Source of the DNA: Pseudoscleropodium purum
Taxonomy: Eukaryota; Streptophyta; Bryopsida; Hypnales; Brachytheciaceae
DNA length: 64,000 nt
Assembly: GCA_963969395.1 (NCBI GenBank)
Contig: OZ017795.1
Location: 11,098,001-11,162,000 of the forward strand
Reading direction: 5' to 3'
Each line of letters starts with the position of its first letter. Position 1 is the stretch's first letter. A model generated the notes under the pieces. It made no database searches. It worked only from the letters and a program-made list of their open reading frames with translations, and was not told where the DNA came from. Position numbers and translations under genes: made by a program. Below are positions 1 through 13,274 of the stretch, one piece after another.

Positions 1-2110
1 TTGTTTGTCCTAACTTTTCACCTTTCAATTTAAAAGAAAAAATTCCCGCATTGCACAAGAAATCATCAAAAAATGACAAGTATATTGCCAATTTACTTAT
101 AATAACCTCCTTGCATTGTAGGGTGATTTAGTATAAGTTAGACATCTCAATTGCTTCTAAATTGTTTTTATAAGTTAACCTAACATCATATACTAATAAA
201 TGGTCAAAATCTTTATTTTCAAATAGAGCAATAATATTACTCCAGAGGGCCCAAAGTTTGCTAACCATTTTTCACAAAAATGAAGAAAAGTTTTTTTTTC
301 TCACTTCAAATGTTATAATCATTCACTCTACATGGTCAAATGGACAGAAGTTTTTTCCACACTCTAGTGAAATACTTTGCTTCAATTTTACATAATTGAA
401 ATTTTTATAAAAAAATTTCAATTTTCATTTTTGGAAAGCAAACCCAAAACCTACATTATTTGACCATATCTCCTTGAAAAAACAATTTGATGCTTTAGGA
501 ATTAAATAATCTATATAAATCACCATAAATAGAGATTGACATTTTGATCTCATAGAAAAAAATTCTTATGAAAATTACAAATATTGAATCCGCAATTAGA
601 AGGATTTCACAATTTGGGTATTATATTTATTGAAAAATATTAGTTAAGATAGTAATAGATCAATGGACCAAATTTTACATCTTTTATTTTATAGTCATCT
701 TGGAAATATTCTTCTAATTTGTATTAATATTATAATACATCTTTACAATGAGCTTTGAATTACCTTATTTTTTACAAGGAGTTAATTTTGGAATTTTTGT
801 AATATTTTTCTCAAAAGCTTTGGATATGCGCTAAATACTAAGGAAACAAATATTCACATATAATTTCTAAATCCTCTTTCTCAGGATATTTAAGGCTTAC
901 TTGTGTGCTAATATTTTCCTTTTGAATTTTGTCATCTTGTGAATGGATGGGATATATAAATTAGAATTAGCAAGAGCTCAACCACTTATAGATAGTTAAA
1001 TCAAAGCAAGATTTATGTTTGAAGTAGAATTTCAACTCTCATTTAGGCATTGTAAAAATATTTATTAAAAAGAATTTGAAATAAAAAGTCAAATGAACAA
1101 ATTAATTTCATCTCCAAAATCCTTTTTAAGATTTAAAGTTTTCAATCAAAATTTATGAACAAATTTTAGAGAGGGATTGGACAGACAATTCTTTGACATT
1201 TTCAGACATCTTCTTCGAATTTTTGTTCATAACTTTTGATTGGAGGTTCTAAATCTCAATTTGATTTTTTGTATATGAAAATTAGCTTGATTTTCCAATT
1301 TTTCTTAGTTTGAAGTTTTCAAGATAAAGTTATTCTACTATGCCAAAATGAGGTCTACTTTGAACATAATTTCTTTGTTTTGGCAATGATTGGTCAAGCT
1401 TTCATCTTCAAATTATTCCATACCCACATTCGAGGAACCATAATGGACAATGGTTTTCATTATAAAAACTACATCTCCACCATTCCTGCAAATGTCAATG
1501 AAGCAATCTTTTCATTTTGCCATCAAATTTTCTTTGGTCAAATGACATTGATATTTGATTCAATGGATTCTTTGAATTTTCCACAAACCTTCTTTACATT
1601 TATTGGCAAATTTGTTTGTTTGTTCCCAAAATTAACCAAAAAAATTTGGAGCACACTAAATTAATAAATGTTTTGCTACTATCCCGGTGCTGAAGCTAAT
1701 TCTCCACGATGTGTGGATGAATTTCATGGATGATGACTCAGGAGAGGAAAAGGCCGCCTCTGTAAGGTCTACTAAATGTTACGCTAGCCTTCTTTCCCCT
1801 GCAGGCTTTACCAGACAAAGTACGCACAGCACTAACTCCACTGCCTCGATTCATCGAACGACCTGCCAAAGTGCCTGTTGCTTGCCAGCAAGCCAGCCCT
1901 CCTCATAATGCTCGTCTAGCTACAAGTACTTGCTTTATTCTAGAACTATACAAGACCGTACCTGTAATCAACCATGGAACCGATCAACAAAACCTAAAAC
2001 CATATTCAATCATCAATGGGGGAATGTATCGATTTAATCTAGTTCCGGAATGAAGTCCGATTCACCCAATTCTCGACGATGATCGATGCGAATATCGATC
2101 GCTCAGCTAG
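1..2110. other. AT-rich intergenic DNA, no gene seen
   Basis: Positions 1-1660 are very AT-rich with many homopolymer runs, and no exon or protein family is recognisable. About 550-800 loosely resembles part of the AT-rich repeat described at 47.6-49.4 kb. From about 1,670 the composition becomes more balanced up to the 3' end of the first Bet v 1 gene; that part probably holds its 3' untranslated and downstream sequence. Confidence 0.5.
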
Positions 2111-4611
2111 CTAGTAGACAGCTTGCGGGGAGGTCTTGGCCACATTCTCGAAGACCTTCCAGACGTGGAGAGCCAGATCTGGGGGCGGGATGGTGTCCGC
2201 TTGCGGCACATACACGCCCACCCACTTGGCCACGGTGGTCCCTTCCACGGGGCCGTCCAGAAACTGCATCACTGCCGACAGGTACTTGTATTTGGGGTCG
2301 CCCTGCAGCACTGTGTAACCGAAGGTTCTGGAGACGCTGTCGTTGTGGTCTATGCGCTCGATCACGTGCTTGCCCCCAGGAATAGCTGCAGACACAGCCC
2401 CAACATTCGCAATCAATGTGTTAGCGAGAATGAATATTTGGTGCACACGCATGCAATTCGAGCTGAGAAGCGTACTGTATACTGTACAGCTAGCAGCAAT
2501 TAACGTTCCGAAAGATTGAAACTAAAAGATCAAAAGATTGAAACTAAGTGAAAGAATGTATCGATCGCTTGATTCTCTAGCTTCCACGTGTTCTTCACCC
2601 CGAAGTATGAGGTAAGAACTGACAGCTGCTTTTATACAGGTCTGGAGTTCACTCAATTGATTTAGAAATGAAGTAAGTTAACTTATTGGGAAAACTTCAG
2701 GAAGGTAGCAAAACTGACATTTCCTAAATTTGTTACTAATAAATATATTCAGGGAGTTAACTATTAGCTTCTAAAGTGGACTTTCTAATATAATTCTAGT
2801 GTACACTTAGGCGCTCAGGGATGATTATCATAATTGGAAACATGATCACTGACTGTCTAGCATTTGACAATAACAATGATCTCGATGTACAGAGAGTCAT
2901 TCCGGTTCTCCACGCCTAATCTGTTTAGAAAAATCTGACTGTGCCAATGCTGTGAGTTTCCACGCATAAGGTATAACCAATCTGGAGTAGCAGTACGAAA
3001 GACCTCCAACAGGGACAGTAGTACGAAAAACTCCAACAGTGGAATAGCACTTAGAGTCTTCATTCCGATGCACCGGCCTTAGGACCAAATTAAATTCTTC
3101 TTGTACTACTCTACGTGCTATTTGTGAATAAAGTCTTGAAAATGAAATGATTATAATTAAAATATATAGGATTAAAGGAAGTACCTGCGCCCAGTTTCAT
3201 CAACCGGATGCTGCCAACTTCACCGTTGCCCTCCAAATACTCAAAGGAAGCGATGATGTGAGGGATGACCTTGGGAAGGACGACATCCTCATGCATCAGA
3301 ATGTTCCATAGGGTATCCGCCGAGGCCTCCAAAGTTCTCGTATGTCGCACCACCCTCTTCTGCACAGCCGCTTTCTCAAACGTCTTCAAGGTCACGATCA
3401 CCATCTTCAAAACATTCTCCGGCGGGCCTGCTTCCCCCACCGTCTCATACTTCGCACTCCACGTCCCCTCCGTCTTGCTGCCATCGCTCGTGGGAGCGAA
3501 GTGCAACGCCGCCGAGTAGCTGGAGACATTGCCGTCGATGAGCGTGTACTCCAAGGTCTTAGTTTCGTTGTCAATCTTGTCAACCCGTTGCTTGATGAAT
3601 CCCGCTCCGGGAATCGCTGTCAGGACAAACAATCAACCATCACTGTCTCCAATTAGTACACAGATTAAACCCAATCAGTTTTACTTTATCATTACTCTAA
3701 TTTCTATCAGTCACCAAGTCAAAGCGTATGATAAAACAAGACCTGAATCGTTAATTCATCATATCCCGTAAAATGGCGGATTTTATACTGCGAAAATTGT
3801 TGGCATTCAAGTGCCTAAAACTGGCAGGATTAGAACTTTCCAGTGTCTATGGCTTCGAAAGTGAAAACTAGTGCTTAATTGTGTTCGAGGGTGGCCAACT
3901 GAATCCTTCAGCTCAATAGTCAAGGACCTGTGTAGACATAAGTTGCATCTGGTCTGCAATTTACAGTCGATCAACTCAAAACTGCTCCCGTTCCTCAGAA
4001 TTAAACCTTTGCTCTGCCTGCCAAGTTCTGCCACTTAATCTAACATGGTCGCCGACATGGTTACGTTTTGAATTCTCGCCAGGCCCTTCTACAATTTTGG
4101 GCCGGAGTGATGCTCAGGTGACAGCACCGTACCTCTGAAAAGTACACCTCTGGCACATTCTTTCCAGAGTTCATATAGAGGGTACCATGCATCTGAGCAG
4201 CACTGCGAACCTTCCGCCTTTTTTCAGTTAATTTTTAGTTTGCAGAAACTTGCAATTCAGAAGTGGAACATAATTGTACAGAAAGAGAACGAAGGCCAAT
4301 TCGAGGTGCAAAATATGACAGTTACCTAGGTGGATGACACTGATGCTCCCGGGGCCCCCGTTGCCCGTCTCGAACTCTGCCTTGGAGTAATACTCCGGAG
4401 CCAGGTCGGGAAGAAGCGCCACTGCATGCTTACAAGCCTCCCACACATCGTCCGTGTCGCAATTCAGAATCTCCGTGTGAGCAAACGTCTGCGCATTGCT
4501 GGAGCTTCCAATCTCGTCATGCGAAAGGCCAACGTAATCGATTGCTTCCTGCACTGGAGCCACCGCAGTGGCTTCCTCGGCATGAGTTGGTAAAGCTGTG
4601 GTGGTGGCCAT
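2111..4611 (-). CDS. Two-domain Bet v 1 / PR-10-like protein (gene 1)
   Basis: Three exons on the minus strand: 4611-4326, 3616-3185 and 2385-2111, giving 330 residues. Both introns are phase 1 with GT-AG ends. The product is two Bet v 1-like folds in tandem. Domain 1 runs from about residue 40 and has the glycine-rich loop GNGGPG at 83-88. Domain 2 starts near residue 186 with a degenerate loop GNGEVG at 225-230. A typical Bet v 1 protein is about 155-160 residues, so this is a double-length form. Each intron falls just before an Ala-Ile-Pro motif, the same place in both domains, which points to internal duplication with the intron retained. Bet v 1/PR-10 proteins are cytosolic binders of hydrophobic ligands, and some relatives are enzymes; the ligand here is unknown. 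Unlike genes 2-4 it has about 37 extra residues at the N terminus. The start is the first ATG of the open frame, with a TATA box about 105 bp upstream. Confidence 0.9.
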
Positions 4612-4716
4612 CGTCCTAAGCTTGCCTCACAACACGAATTTGATCAGGACTTCACAGTGTCGGGGTCTGAATTACTAACTGTGGTAAGGTGGAATCGATT
4701 GAAGTGGCGACTCCCA

Positions 4717-4723
4717 TTTTATA
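4717..4723 (-). promoter_or_regulatory. TATA box of Bet v 1 gene 1
   Basis: The minus strand reads TATAAAA here, about 105 bp upstream of the ATG at 4611. That distance fits a TATA box plus a short 5' untranslated leader. It is a sequence match only. Confidence 0.5.
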
Positions 4724-7319
4724 CTGTGTAAAGGTTGAGGTTGAGGTTGCCTATGAACTAGCTAGAACGCCGTTCGTACGGGACTCCGGGACCAGCTTGA
4801 GAAGCTTCACTTACCAGCCGCGTTGCTTCTCATGCCAACGTCAGTTGGATAGATGTTTTGCCTTGCCTTTGGATCTTGATCGTTGCCAATCGGTCGTTGG
4901 ATGAAATTCAAGGGCTCACGGGAATCAGAAGAACTTACTCATATCTTTTTTGTTTCTGACCAACAAATGTCACAGCGACATGGGCCGTCACTTGGAAAGT
5001 CAGAATTGTCATTCAGGCTCGAAATTGATGCGCTCAACCTACTTGAACGCCCCCGTGGATATACCATTTCTTAAATTATTTTCATTACCTCTCTCCAGAT
5101 AGCCTGCCCGGCTGTATTCCTGTAAGATGCAGCCTTAGTTTACGGAGTATTTTTTAAGAACCAGCGGTAAGTCTTATGACTGTGAACCAACCTGACAAGC
5201 CGCGTAGAGTATTGAAGCAGCAAGACGGTTTTCACTTACTTACTTTTGACAGCACATATGAAACCCAACTGTAAGTTACCATAACATTGTTTACCAATGC
5301 AGCATATTTGAAAAGGGGACCCCACAAAAAAGGAACTCAACGGTTACTGAACAAAATTGTCTAAAATTTCTCTTCCTCAGCCAACCCCAATCCTTGCATT
5401 ACTAGATATTTAGGGAAGAGGATATCATTACATGAGATTTCAGAAGCCAGAATGTGAGAGTGAGTTCCTAGACAACAAGGAACCGTGGCCAAAAAAACCC
5501 AAAAAAATTCAAAAAACTATGAAAAACTATAATTTAAATAATGTGATAAAAAAAAATGTCATTTATTTTCAAATGGAAAAAAAATCTTTGTTAACAAATG
5601 ATTCAGAACTTCACCACATCAAAAATCTAATGTGGTCACGTGATTGCCATGTCAGATAATAATATTTAATTAATATTTTAATGTTTTAAATATACATTTA
5701 AAAATAATAATAATTTAAAAAAAAATTGAACTTTTGATTTTTTAAATTTTGATTATGCAACCAATAGTTAGTAAATAAAGTTTCAAACTTTGGGTAGACT
5801 ATTTGACTACATGAGAATATGCAATTGAAGAAAATATTGATCCAAAGTGACTTATAAAGAATTTGTTGATAAAAAGTAGCTTATGTGCCCTGTCAAATTT
5901 TTGATTTAAAATTATTCATTATTATTTTGTAATAAATATTTTAATTGATAATAATTTTTAAAATTCAATGTAGTAGCACATCCACTAAAAGTCAAATAAT
6001 CTTTTGGAGGGACTAGATTTTCTTTAATAGTTCACAGCTTCAATGAATTTGAGTCCAATTAATGAAATGAAGCTTATCAAGTGTAGTTTCTACTTTAATT
6101 TAAAATTTTGAAGTATTCCTAAATCTCAATAATTTATAGAAATATGGACTTTGGATCTATAACAATGGTTTGTTGATTTTCTAATTTTAAAATAATATGA
6201 TAACTTTGGTTGATACCATAATGTTGTACACTGTAATATATGTCTATGGTAAAAATTTCAAATTTTTTTAGCATATTCTATAGTTGATATGAATTTTCAT
6301 CATTTTTTCTTAAAATATTTATAGTAATTTGAAAAAATTTCCAAAAAATTTGAAATTTTATGACATGTAGTAGACAAATGATTTCACCTCTAAAAAATAA
6401 ATATAATTTTTTCATTCATATCTAGTTGCAAAATGGTAGCTAGCAATGTGAAATAGAGTGATAAGCCTTAAAATTAATGGTCATAGGCTTGTCTTTATCT
6501 TCCTAGCATGGGAGGAGGACCATTGCCTTATTATAACTTACAATGTTATGAGTAGATAAGCATACTCAAAATCAAGCTATACTGAAGCTAAAACCAATAC
6601 TATAATAATATACACTAAGTATACAAAAAGTGGTAAATAAGCTTCAATAATGGTATGAAACATTCTATATTGGTTGCAAATGGGTATGTATGCTTACCCT
6701 AGCATTAGCTACTTTCAAATACGATCAAAATAGGGACTATGAAAAACATTCAATACTATTGAATAATATTACATATGTTCTAGTATGATGTCAAAATAGA
6801 AGAGGCAATTACAATTACATGTCTTTTACCAATTAATTAATGAATTGGTAGATTATTATTGTAAATTACAAATGTACCTTCTCCTATTCATATTTTTTCA
6901 AAGCTCCTGTAATAGTAATCAATATGAAATATTGTGACCATATTTTTGTATATCCATATTTATTTGTATTTTGTATTCAACATATCTATATGTATTCAAA
7001 TGAAATATACCATATCATATTCAATATCGACACCATCAACGGCCGCACATTTTTCCACGCATTTTATAGATCAATTGCATTAGAATTGTAGACATTTTTT
7101 TAATCTAAATCAATGACTCTATTTTTTCCACTGAAGGGAGAGATGCTAATTGCAAAACAAGAATTGTTTGCCTCTTTTTGCTACATTGCTATGTTATAGT
7201 CGTTCATATGTGGGTTATGTATTTATTGCCATATTCTAGCAAATATTTTGATCTCGCTTCAAGCTAGCCACTGGAAAATTGAGGGAGAAAATGAGATTGT
7301 TGAGCTAGTTTTATAGTTG
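4724..7319. other. Intergenic; AT-rich from about 5.4 kb
   Basis: The first 700 bases have mixed composition and are the distal upstream region of gene 1. From about 5,400 the DNA is very AT-rich with short interrupted frames only. I see no exon, RNA gene or clear transposon end. Confidence 0.5.
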
Positions 7320-7528
7320 TTAGAAGATTCGGTGCATGTGTTGGGAAGGCCATTTCAGGCCCATTCCCAACGATGTTCCCAACGATGAAAATGAAAAAAA
7401 AAAAAAGTTGAAAATATAAACAAATTTATATGACGTGGCAGTTGTTGTACCATGTCAAATAGCTACTCTGATGAGTTCTCACAGTTTGAAAACCTAGGGG
7501 AACTCACAGCCCTCCAAAGAAGCTAAAT
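7320..7528. mobile_element. Diverged MITE, CATTAGAAGA-type family (probable)
   Basis: This segment shares blocks in the same order with the clearer copies at 20,085-20,358 and 52,667-52,956. It begins TTAGAAGATT, then has CATTTCAGGCCCATTCCC-like sequence, then a TGACGTGGCA block. Its right end (CTCCAAAGAAGCTAAAT) is only a rough inverted match to the left. It looks like an old, decayed copy; the exact edges are uncertain. Confidence 0.4.
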
Positions 7529-8263
7529 GAAAGTTGCTGAATTACTTTTGTAAATTGCCAAAATTTGAATTATGGATACCAAAGTAACAAAAACTTTCAA
7601 TTTTTGCCAGTATTGGTAGCCTCAACCAAAATTTTGGAGACACCTCAACAAAAAAAACCGAGAAGAAAGACACTGATCGACCTACATAAATTTCTAACTA
7701 ACTAGCATCAGTATAGGAACAATCACGGTGCTCAGTCGGTGAAATTAGCGACTTCAAGTCGTTTTAGCTCTTTGTAAAAATTCTGCAGATTAGTCTTCGT
7801 CGAATCAAGTCGGCATCAAAGCGGCTTCCGAGTGAGGGTCTCGTGATTTGGGCAGCCAGGCTTGTGAGTTGTTGGCCTCCGCAATTTTTGATTTGACTGT
7901 AGCTCCTAAGCCTTTCGTGAATTCAGTTCACATTCGGAAAAAAATTTAAAAAAATTTAAAAAAATCTTCAAGTCAAATAATTTGGAAATATAAGTCCCAT
8001 TTTCTCAAATCCAAGAAAAATTAAGCATGAAGAAATTCAAAATGTTGAAAACAATACTTTTACGATTCATCCCCCAAAAAATGTCCACTAAATAACACAA
8101 GGTCCAAATTAATTCCTGTAAGTTTTCAAGAAAAGAAGTCGCAAACTACGAAAAATAAGGAGTTCATTGAAAGACATAACTACTGCTTTTTCTATGCAAT
8201 GAAGAAAATCATTCACTTCCCAAAAGTTACAAAAAAAATATTAAACACTCTTCATTGTCTAGC
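7529..8263. other. Intergenic with a GC-richer patch
   Basis: About 7,670-7,930 is noticeably less AT-rich than its surroundings. It has no open frame of note and no recognisable family, and may be a decayed transposon or gene fragment. The rest is AT-rich. Confidence 0.4.
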
Positions 8264-8490
8264 GATGCCACGTTTAACTACTTTTGGACTTTTGAAAGTC
8301 CAAAATTAATAATAGTGACCACGAGGAAAAAAATGTTCATTAGGAGATAATCCAAAACATCAGGAGATTAGTCCCAAACATTTGGAGATCTATACAATCA
8401 CTGGGAGATCTCCCGATGTTAATATCGAGAGATTTGTTGATGTATAGTTCATAATTCATTGAATAGTTCAAAAGTAGTTAAATGTGGCAT
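8264..8490. repeat. Short inverted repeat
   Basis: The left arm at about 8264-8296 begins GATGCCACGTTTAACTAC. The right arm at about 8456-8490 reads the reverse complement with a few mismatches, ending GTAGTTAAATGTGGCAT. Weaker inverted similarity extends somewhat outward on both sides. This is probably the core of a small fold-back or MITE-like element, but no target duplication was found. Confidence 0.5.
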
Positions 8491-8869
8491 AGCCTCTCAC
8501 TTGGTCATCTTTTTGTGTTGTGACTTTTTTTTTTTTAATGTAGTGGGATTTCTCCCATTTGTTCAAAAATTAAATTAAATTAAATAATTGTCAAATCATT
8601 TTTTAATAAAAAAAATGAATTGCCAAACCAACCCTTCCAATTTTAACGGATGGATAACTTCACTGTTAACTATAGAAAAAGAGAATGCACTTATTAGTCT
8701 AGCAATCGGAGAATTTTGATGACTACTTTGGTCGTGGGGGGATGCATCCTTCCAATTTTAAGTAATTATTTAGCAAAAATGTGCCAAAGGTAAACTATCA
8801 AGTCATAGTTATTTTCTTTCTACCACAAGCTTGTAACGGAGTAGTAAGATCTCTAAAGAAATGTGGACT

Positions 8870-9760
8870 AAATAAACTAGAGAAATGACCCATGAAAAGA
8901 CCGCTGACAAAATTGACTGCTAGTAACTTCAGTCTCCTTCTGGTCATTTGCGACCCTTGTTTCCAGCAATGAGAGAGTGAAATTTAAGCTTAAGTCCAGG
9001 GGTCTTGGAGCTAGAGAGCTCCATGAGCCGTCGCATACGTAGGTTCCTACGTATTGGAGTATCCGATAGTCAGATGGGCCCAAGGTATCTACCGAGTTCA
9101 TGAGTGAGAGCCATGAACATGAAGAATCAGGAGTGAATCTCCCTTTCCTGAACACTCGAACCGAGCTTATTGGGTAAGCTCGAGACTGTTGAACGACAAC
9201 GCTGCTTTTGAATGTCTTTTGTGCTTGGAATTCAACGCGAGGGAATTCTTGGAATTCAACATACGGCCTGGGTACAAAAAGCATTCCAAGGTTGTGTCCA
9301 GCGGGTCAAAGTTATCAGCAATATTATTCTACACAAACGGTGTGGCCCATGTTGCTATATGATAAATTTGCGAAGATATTTCAGATGAAATTCCTTCTTT
9401 TCTGCACATGACAAAGCTAGCACAAAATGAATAAGTTAACTTACACTCTTTGCCGGCATGTTTGGTGAGACTTTCTTTCTGAGAAACTGGTTCACATTAA
9501 CATCAATTTCGCTAATCTGGATCGGAGCAATTCCAATGAAATGGCGGAGTGAGCCCTCCCCGGAACCCTAAGGTCGGAATCCAGTGCAGGAAATGAACTG
9601 AACTGAACTTAAGAGCGATCGAAGAGCGGGACGCAGGCGGATGAAGGATAGGGTGGAAATCCTAGCTTACCAATGCCCAGTGTTGTGGATGGAATTCAAT
9701 TAATCAATCAACATCTCGATCGACAAACAAGCTAGTCCGATAAACGTCGAAATGTCGAAT
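8870..9760 (-). other. Unassigned GC-richer island, possible minus-strand transcript remnant
   Basis: This island differs in composition from its AT-rich flanks. On the minus strand there is an open frame of 135 codons at 9284-8877 with no recognisable domain. Upstream of it lies a leader-like stretch with ATGCCGGCAAAGAGT followed at once by a GTAAGTT donor-like site near 9443. A second donor-like GTAAGC lies near 9670. This could be the 5' part of a decayed gene, or a transposon fragment. No protein family was recognised. Confidence 0.3.
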
Positions 9761-12700
9761 CGAATATTGCCAATGTGTGTAACGGAATTGGCGTCCTCTT
9801 CAATTCTGTTACCCCAACTGTTTTCTGAATAAGACATTTATGTAAAGCATGAATTGAATACAATGTTAATGTGACGGTGCACGACTGATGGGTCTCGGTG
9901 GATTTCTTCAAGAAAATGTTTTTCGGACTGAGAATCTGAAAGTGTCTGAATCACATGGTTGACAGATCGACTTCGTATCCTGTGGTGAAGCGACATCTTG
10001 TCACTAGCTCAGGTGTTCAATCCTACCAGACCCTCCAACCTTTTGCTGTACCGATCTGGTGTTCATTGGTGAGCATACTGGTGCCAGCATGATGACTTGA
10101 AAATTTTGTCATAAATTAATGGGAAGCAGGCAGCGATTCTTTTGTTGTTCTCTTGTTGGAAAAGTGACGCATGCGGTCGCACTCCAGAAGTCTCGAATGC
10201 CGCAGTGGCAGGTCAAGTGGCAGGTCATCAGTAAGAAATCATCCATCCATCTTTGCAGCGACCTACCCCCCCAAAAAAAGGCTTCTACCTCTTTTCCCTT
10301 TTCCCATGTGACGGTGCTGGTCTTTTTGGGTAGGGCATGGTACATCCATCCATCACCATCATGCTTTGATCCATTTAAAAGTAAGAGTTTAGTAAGTTTC
10401 ATCCATTTTTTTCTATAGCGATATTTTTGGTGATTTCATCCCTTTTTCCCTATCCTTTTTGTTTGTTTAGTTTAAACTTAAGGTAAGCAATAACAAAATG
10501 AAGTATAGTAAGATTCTTTTTTGAAAATTCCTCTTAATCTTGAAAGTTCCATTGGCCCTATGGGAACCAAAATGCAACTTTGGATAGGCTCAAATGGTCT
10601 TAATATTCATCATAATTTTTTAAAATTTTTTTTGAAGCTAGAAAAATTCATAAGCTTCTTTAGAATTTAACTTTTATTTTAATCAATGCTCCAAGAATTA
10701 AAAAATTTATGGTACTACAAGCTAAAAATGGAGGTTGGTGAGTAGCAAAAAAAATCACAAAAAGTAAAAAAAATAATTTTTTTTTTTCTAAAATATTATA
10801 TCTTGTTTACATATAAAGGCATAAAGCTTTGATTCATTCTATTTGAACAAGTAATGAGATAGTTATCAACAATCTTGTTTTGGAATCAATATAAGCATTT
10901 TCTTCAAAAAATAACTTACGTGATTCATTTTTTAATGCAATTTTTATAATTTTTCAAAAAAAATTGTTTGAGAAGGTTAAGTATACTTTCTAGGACAATC
11001 TCCCTGTTGGAATCATTGTATTTCAATTCCATCTTAGAACTATTAACAATTTAGTTTTCTATTCAATCATAGACCTATTTCTATTTAATAATTTTTTCAA
11101 GAATGAAAATCAAATGCTATTTTTGAAGTTTTTTTCCTAAACTTTCAACTCAAATTTTTAACACAAACTTTTTTATTTCAAAGTATTTAGTGCAAAGTTT
11201 TTTATACTAATGCTGGTCAAAATAATCTGAAATTGCTAAACATTCAAAAAAAAATTTCCATCTTTAAATGCTCAGATCTTTCAATCTTTACACTCAAATT
11301 TCATGAAAGTATTACTACATGATATGAGACAAGTCAAATACAAAATCCCATAGTTAGATTTATAATATATATGTTCAATGAATGGAATAGATATAGCAAT
11401 TTTGAGTGTTTTTTGATAGAAAAATAACCTTGGGATTTTAGGGAGTTAAAAACACTATTAATATTGTGAAAAACTCACATGTTTCACGACTATCAGATTT
11501 TCCCATTTTCCTATTTCATTTCTTTCCCACATTACTTTTCTATTCTTTTTTGTTTTGTTAATTACTTAAAAAATAGAAATTTCCATTTGATTGGATGTAT
11601 TATTAAGAATATTCATGGATTAAATGAATCCTCAAACTTTTTTCTACTACTTAAGGATGATGGATCCAAAATTTGGCTTATAAACAAATTGCCATTTGAC
11701 TCTGGATTATCAAGAGTTGATTTTTCCATTCATCCAATTTCTTAAAGACTTTTCCTTTTTTCCTTTTTAGTTTTTTGTGTGGAGTACACACCTAGATTCT
11801 TCGCTATAAATGTTATATAGTTCAAAAAATAATATTATGATTCACCTCAAAAATAAACTTTTGGGTTCAAAAAATTACCCCTAAAAAATGATTTGAATTC
11901 AATTTATAAGAAATTTAAGAATCTTTGATCATTATTATAATTAGAAGTTCAAATTTCAAATTTAGAAAAGGAACATTGCTATATGTGTTTTAAATATCCT
12001 ATTCAAGGTGAAATCTAAGAACCAAATATAAAAATTAATGGTTGTAAATTGAAAACAAGTTTCAATTTCAAAATAAATTTGTAGATTGAAGGATGAAAAA
12101 AGATGGTGATCGAACACTATGTATAGAAGTAGAAAATACATCTTTGTAGAGTATGCTATAAGACCTACATTTGGTTTAATTCATCACAATATGACAAGTT
12201 AAGACCTAACATGGGTATTTTAAGTTTACTCTACTCGAGCATGTTTTCTACTACATTAGCTATAGATGTAGCTAGAAATTTGAACCCACTTCTAAAAGCA
12301 CATACCAAATTTATTACATTTCAAAATTTACAATGACAAAAAAATTAATGATTTAATATCCAAAAATAGATTCCAACAACCTTCAATAGAAAGTTTTTTA
12401 GCACTTGACATAGTTTGGAAATAGTCCAATCATATATTAAATGTAGCATGAGGCTCTTAGTTGCCTAGAATCAATAGGAATTGTGACACTTTCTTTGAAA
12501 ATGAAAAGGTATTTAGTGGAAAGAAGAACTAATAGAAGCCCTACTTTATGAAAAAGGTGTCACTCTATTTTTCACCATGTAAAGAATGAGAATAGATACA
12601 ATTTCTTAATCTTCTCTAATTTTTTTCAATCTTCATGGTATCTTAATCTTCGTGCCCATTCTTCATTTCTAAAGAGAAAAAAAAAATTTCAATCTTTGCA

Positions 12701-12777
12701 ATTTGTTAATCTTCATGCCTATTTTTCACCTATAGCTAGAGGAGAAGAAGCAAAAAAAATTTGTCTTCAGAAAACAT
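9761..12777. other. AT-rich intergenic DNA
   Basis: No gene is seen. The stretch about 9,880-10,420 is less AT-rich but has only short unrelated frames. About 11,820-11,900 resembles a short part of the AT-rich repeat at 48.6 kb, including a CACCTCAAAAA block followed by GTTCAAAAAAT-type sequence. The rest is low-complexity AT-rich sequence. Confidence 0.45.
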
Positions 12778-13023
12778 GCATTAGAGGATTTTTTGGAAAC
12801 TAGGAGGGTTACGAGTTCCCAAATGTTCTTTAACTTTGTAAACTCACTGAAATCTGCTGCTTGATGTGACAAAGTAACTGCCATGTTGTTTACCAAAAAA
12901 AATTCAACTTAAGAAATTTCATTTTTTTTTTCAAATTTTTTTTCTAACAGCGTGGCGTTCTCTCCACTACAAAGAAGACCAGCTTGAAACAATCGTCCCC
13001 AACTCCAAAAAATCCTCTAATGC
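12778..13023. mobile_element. MITE with 20-bp terminal inverted repeats
   Basis: The left end reads GCATTAGAGGATTTTTTGGA and the right end is its reverse complement, finishing at 13023. The element is 246 bp and has no coding capacity. The ends resemble those of the elements at 20,085 and 52,667, so all three probably belong to one non-autonomous DNA-transposon family. No clear target duplication is visible, so the superfamily is not assigned. Confidence 0.75.
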
Positions 13024-13274
13024 CTCCACAATTTAAAAAGAAAATGTCTTATCTCCATTATCTAAAGATTGAGAATAGAGAAAAAAAATTGTGCCACAAC
13101 CCCTAATGTAGGAATAGTACTATGAAATATCTATCCACCCTCTATAACTAGGCATCTAGCCAAATTCAACTTCCTCTAGGGAACAACTTCCTACTATCTA
13201 TAAGCAAGAGGATATAAGGTCACCTAGAAATGGCCAAAGAACATTTCTATGAGGGGGCAAAAAAATGAACAATG

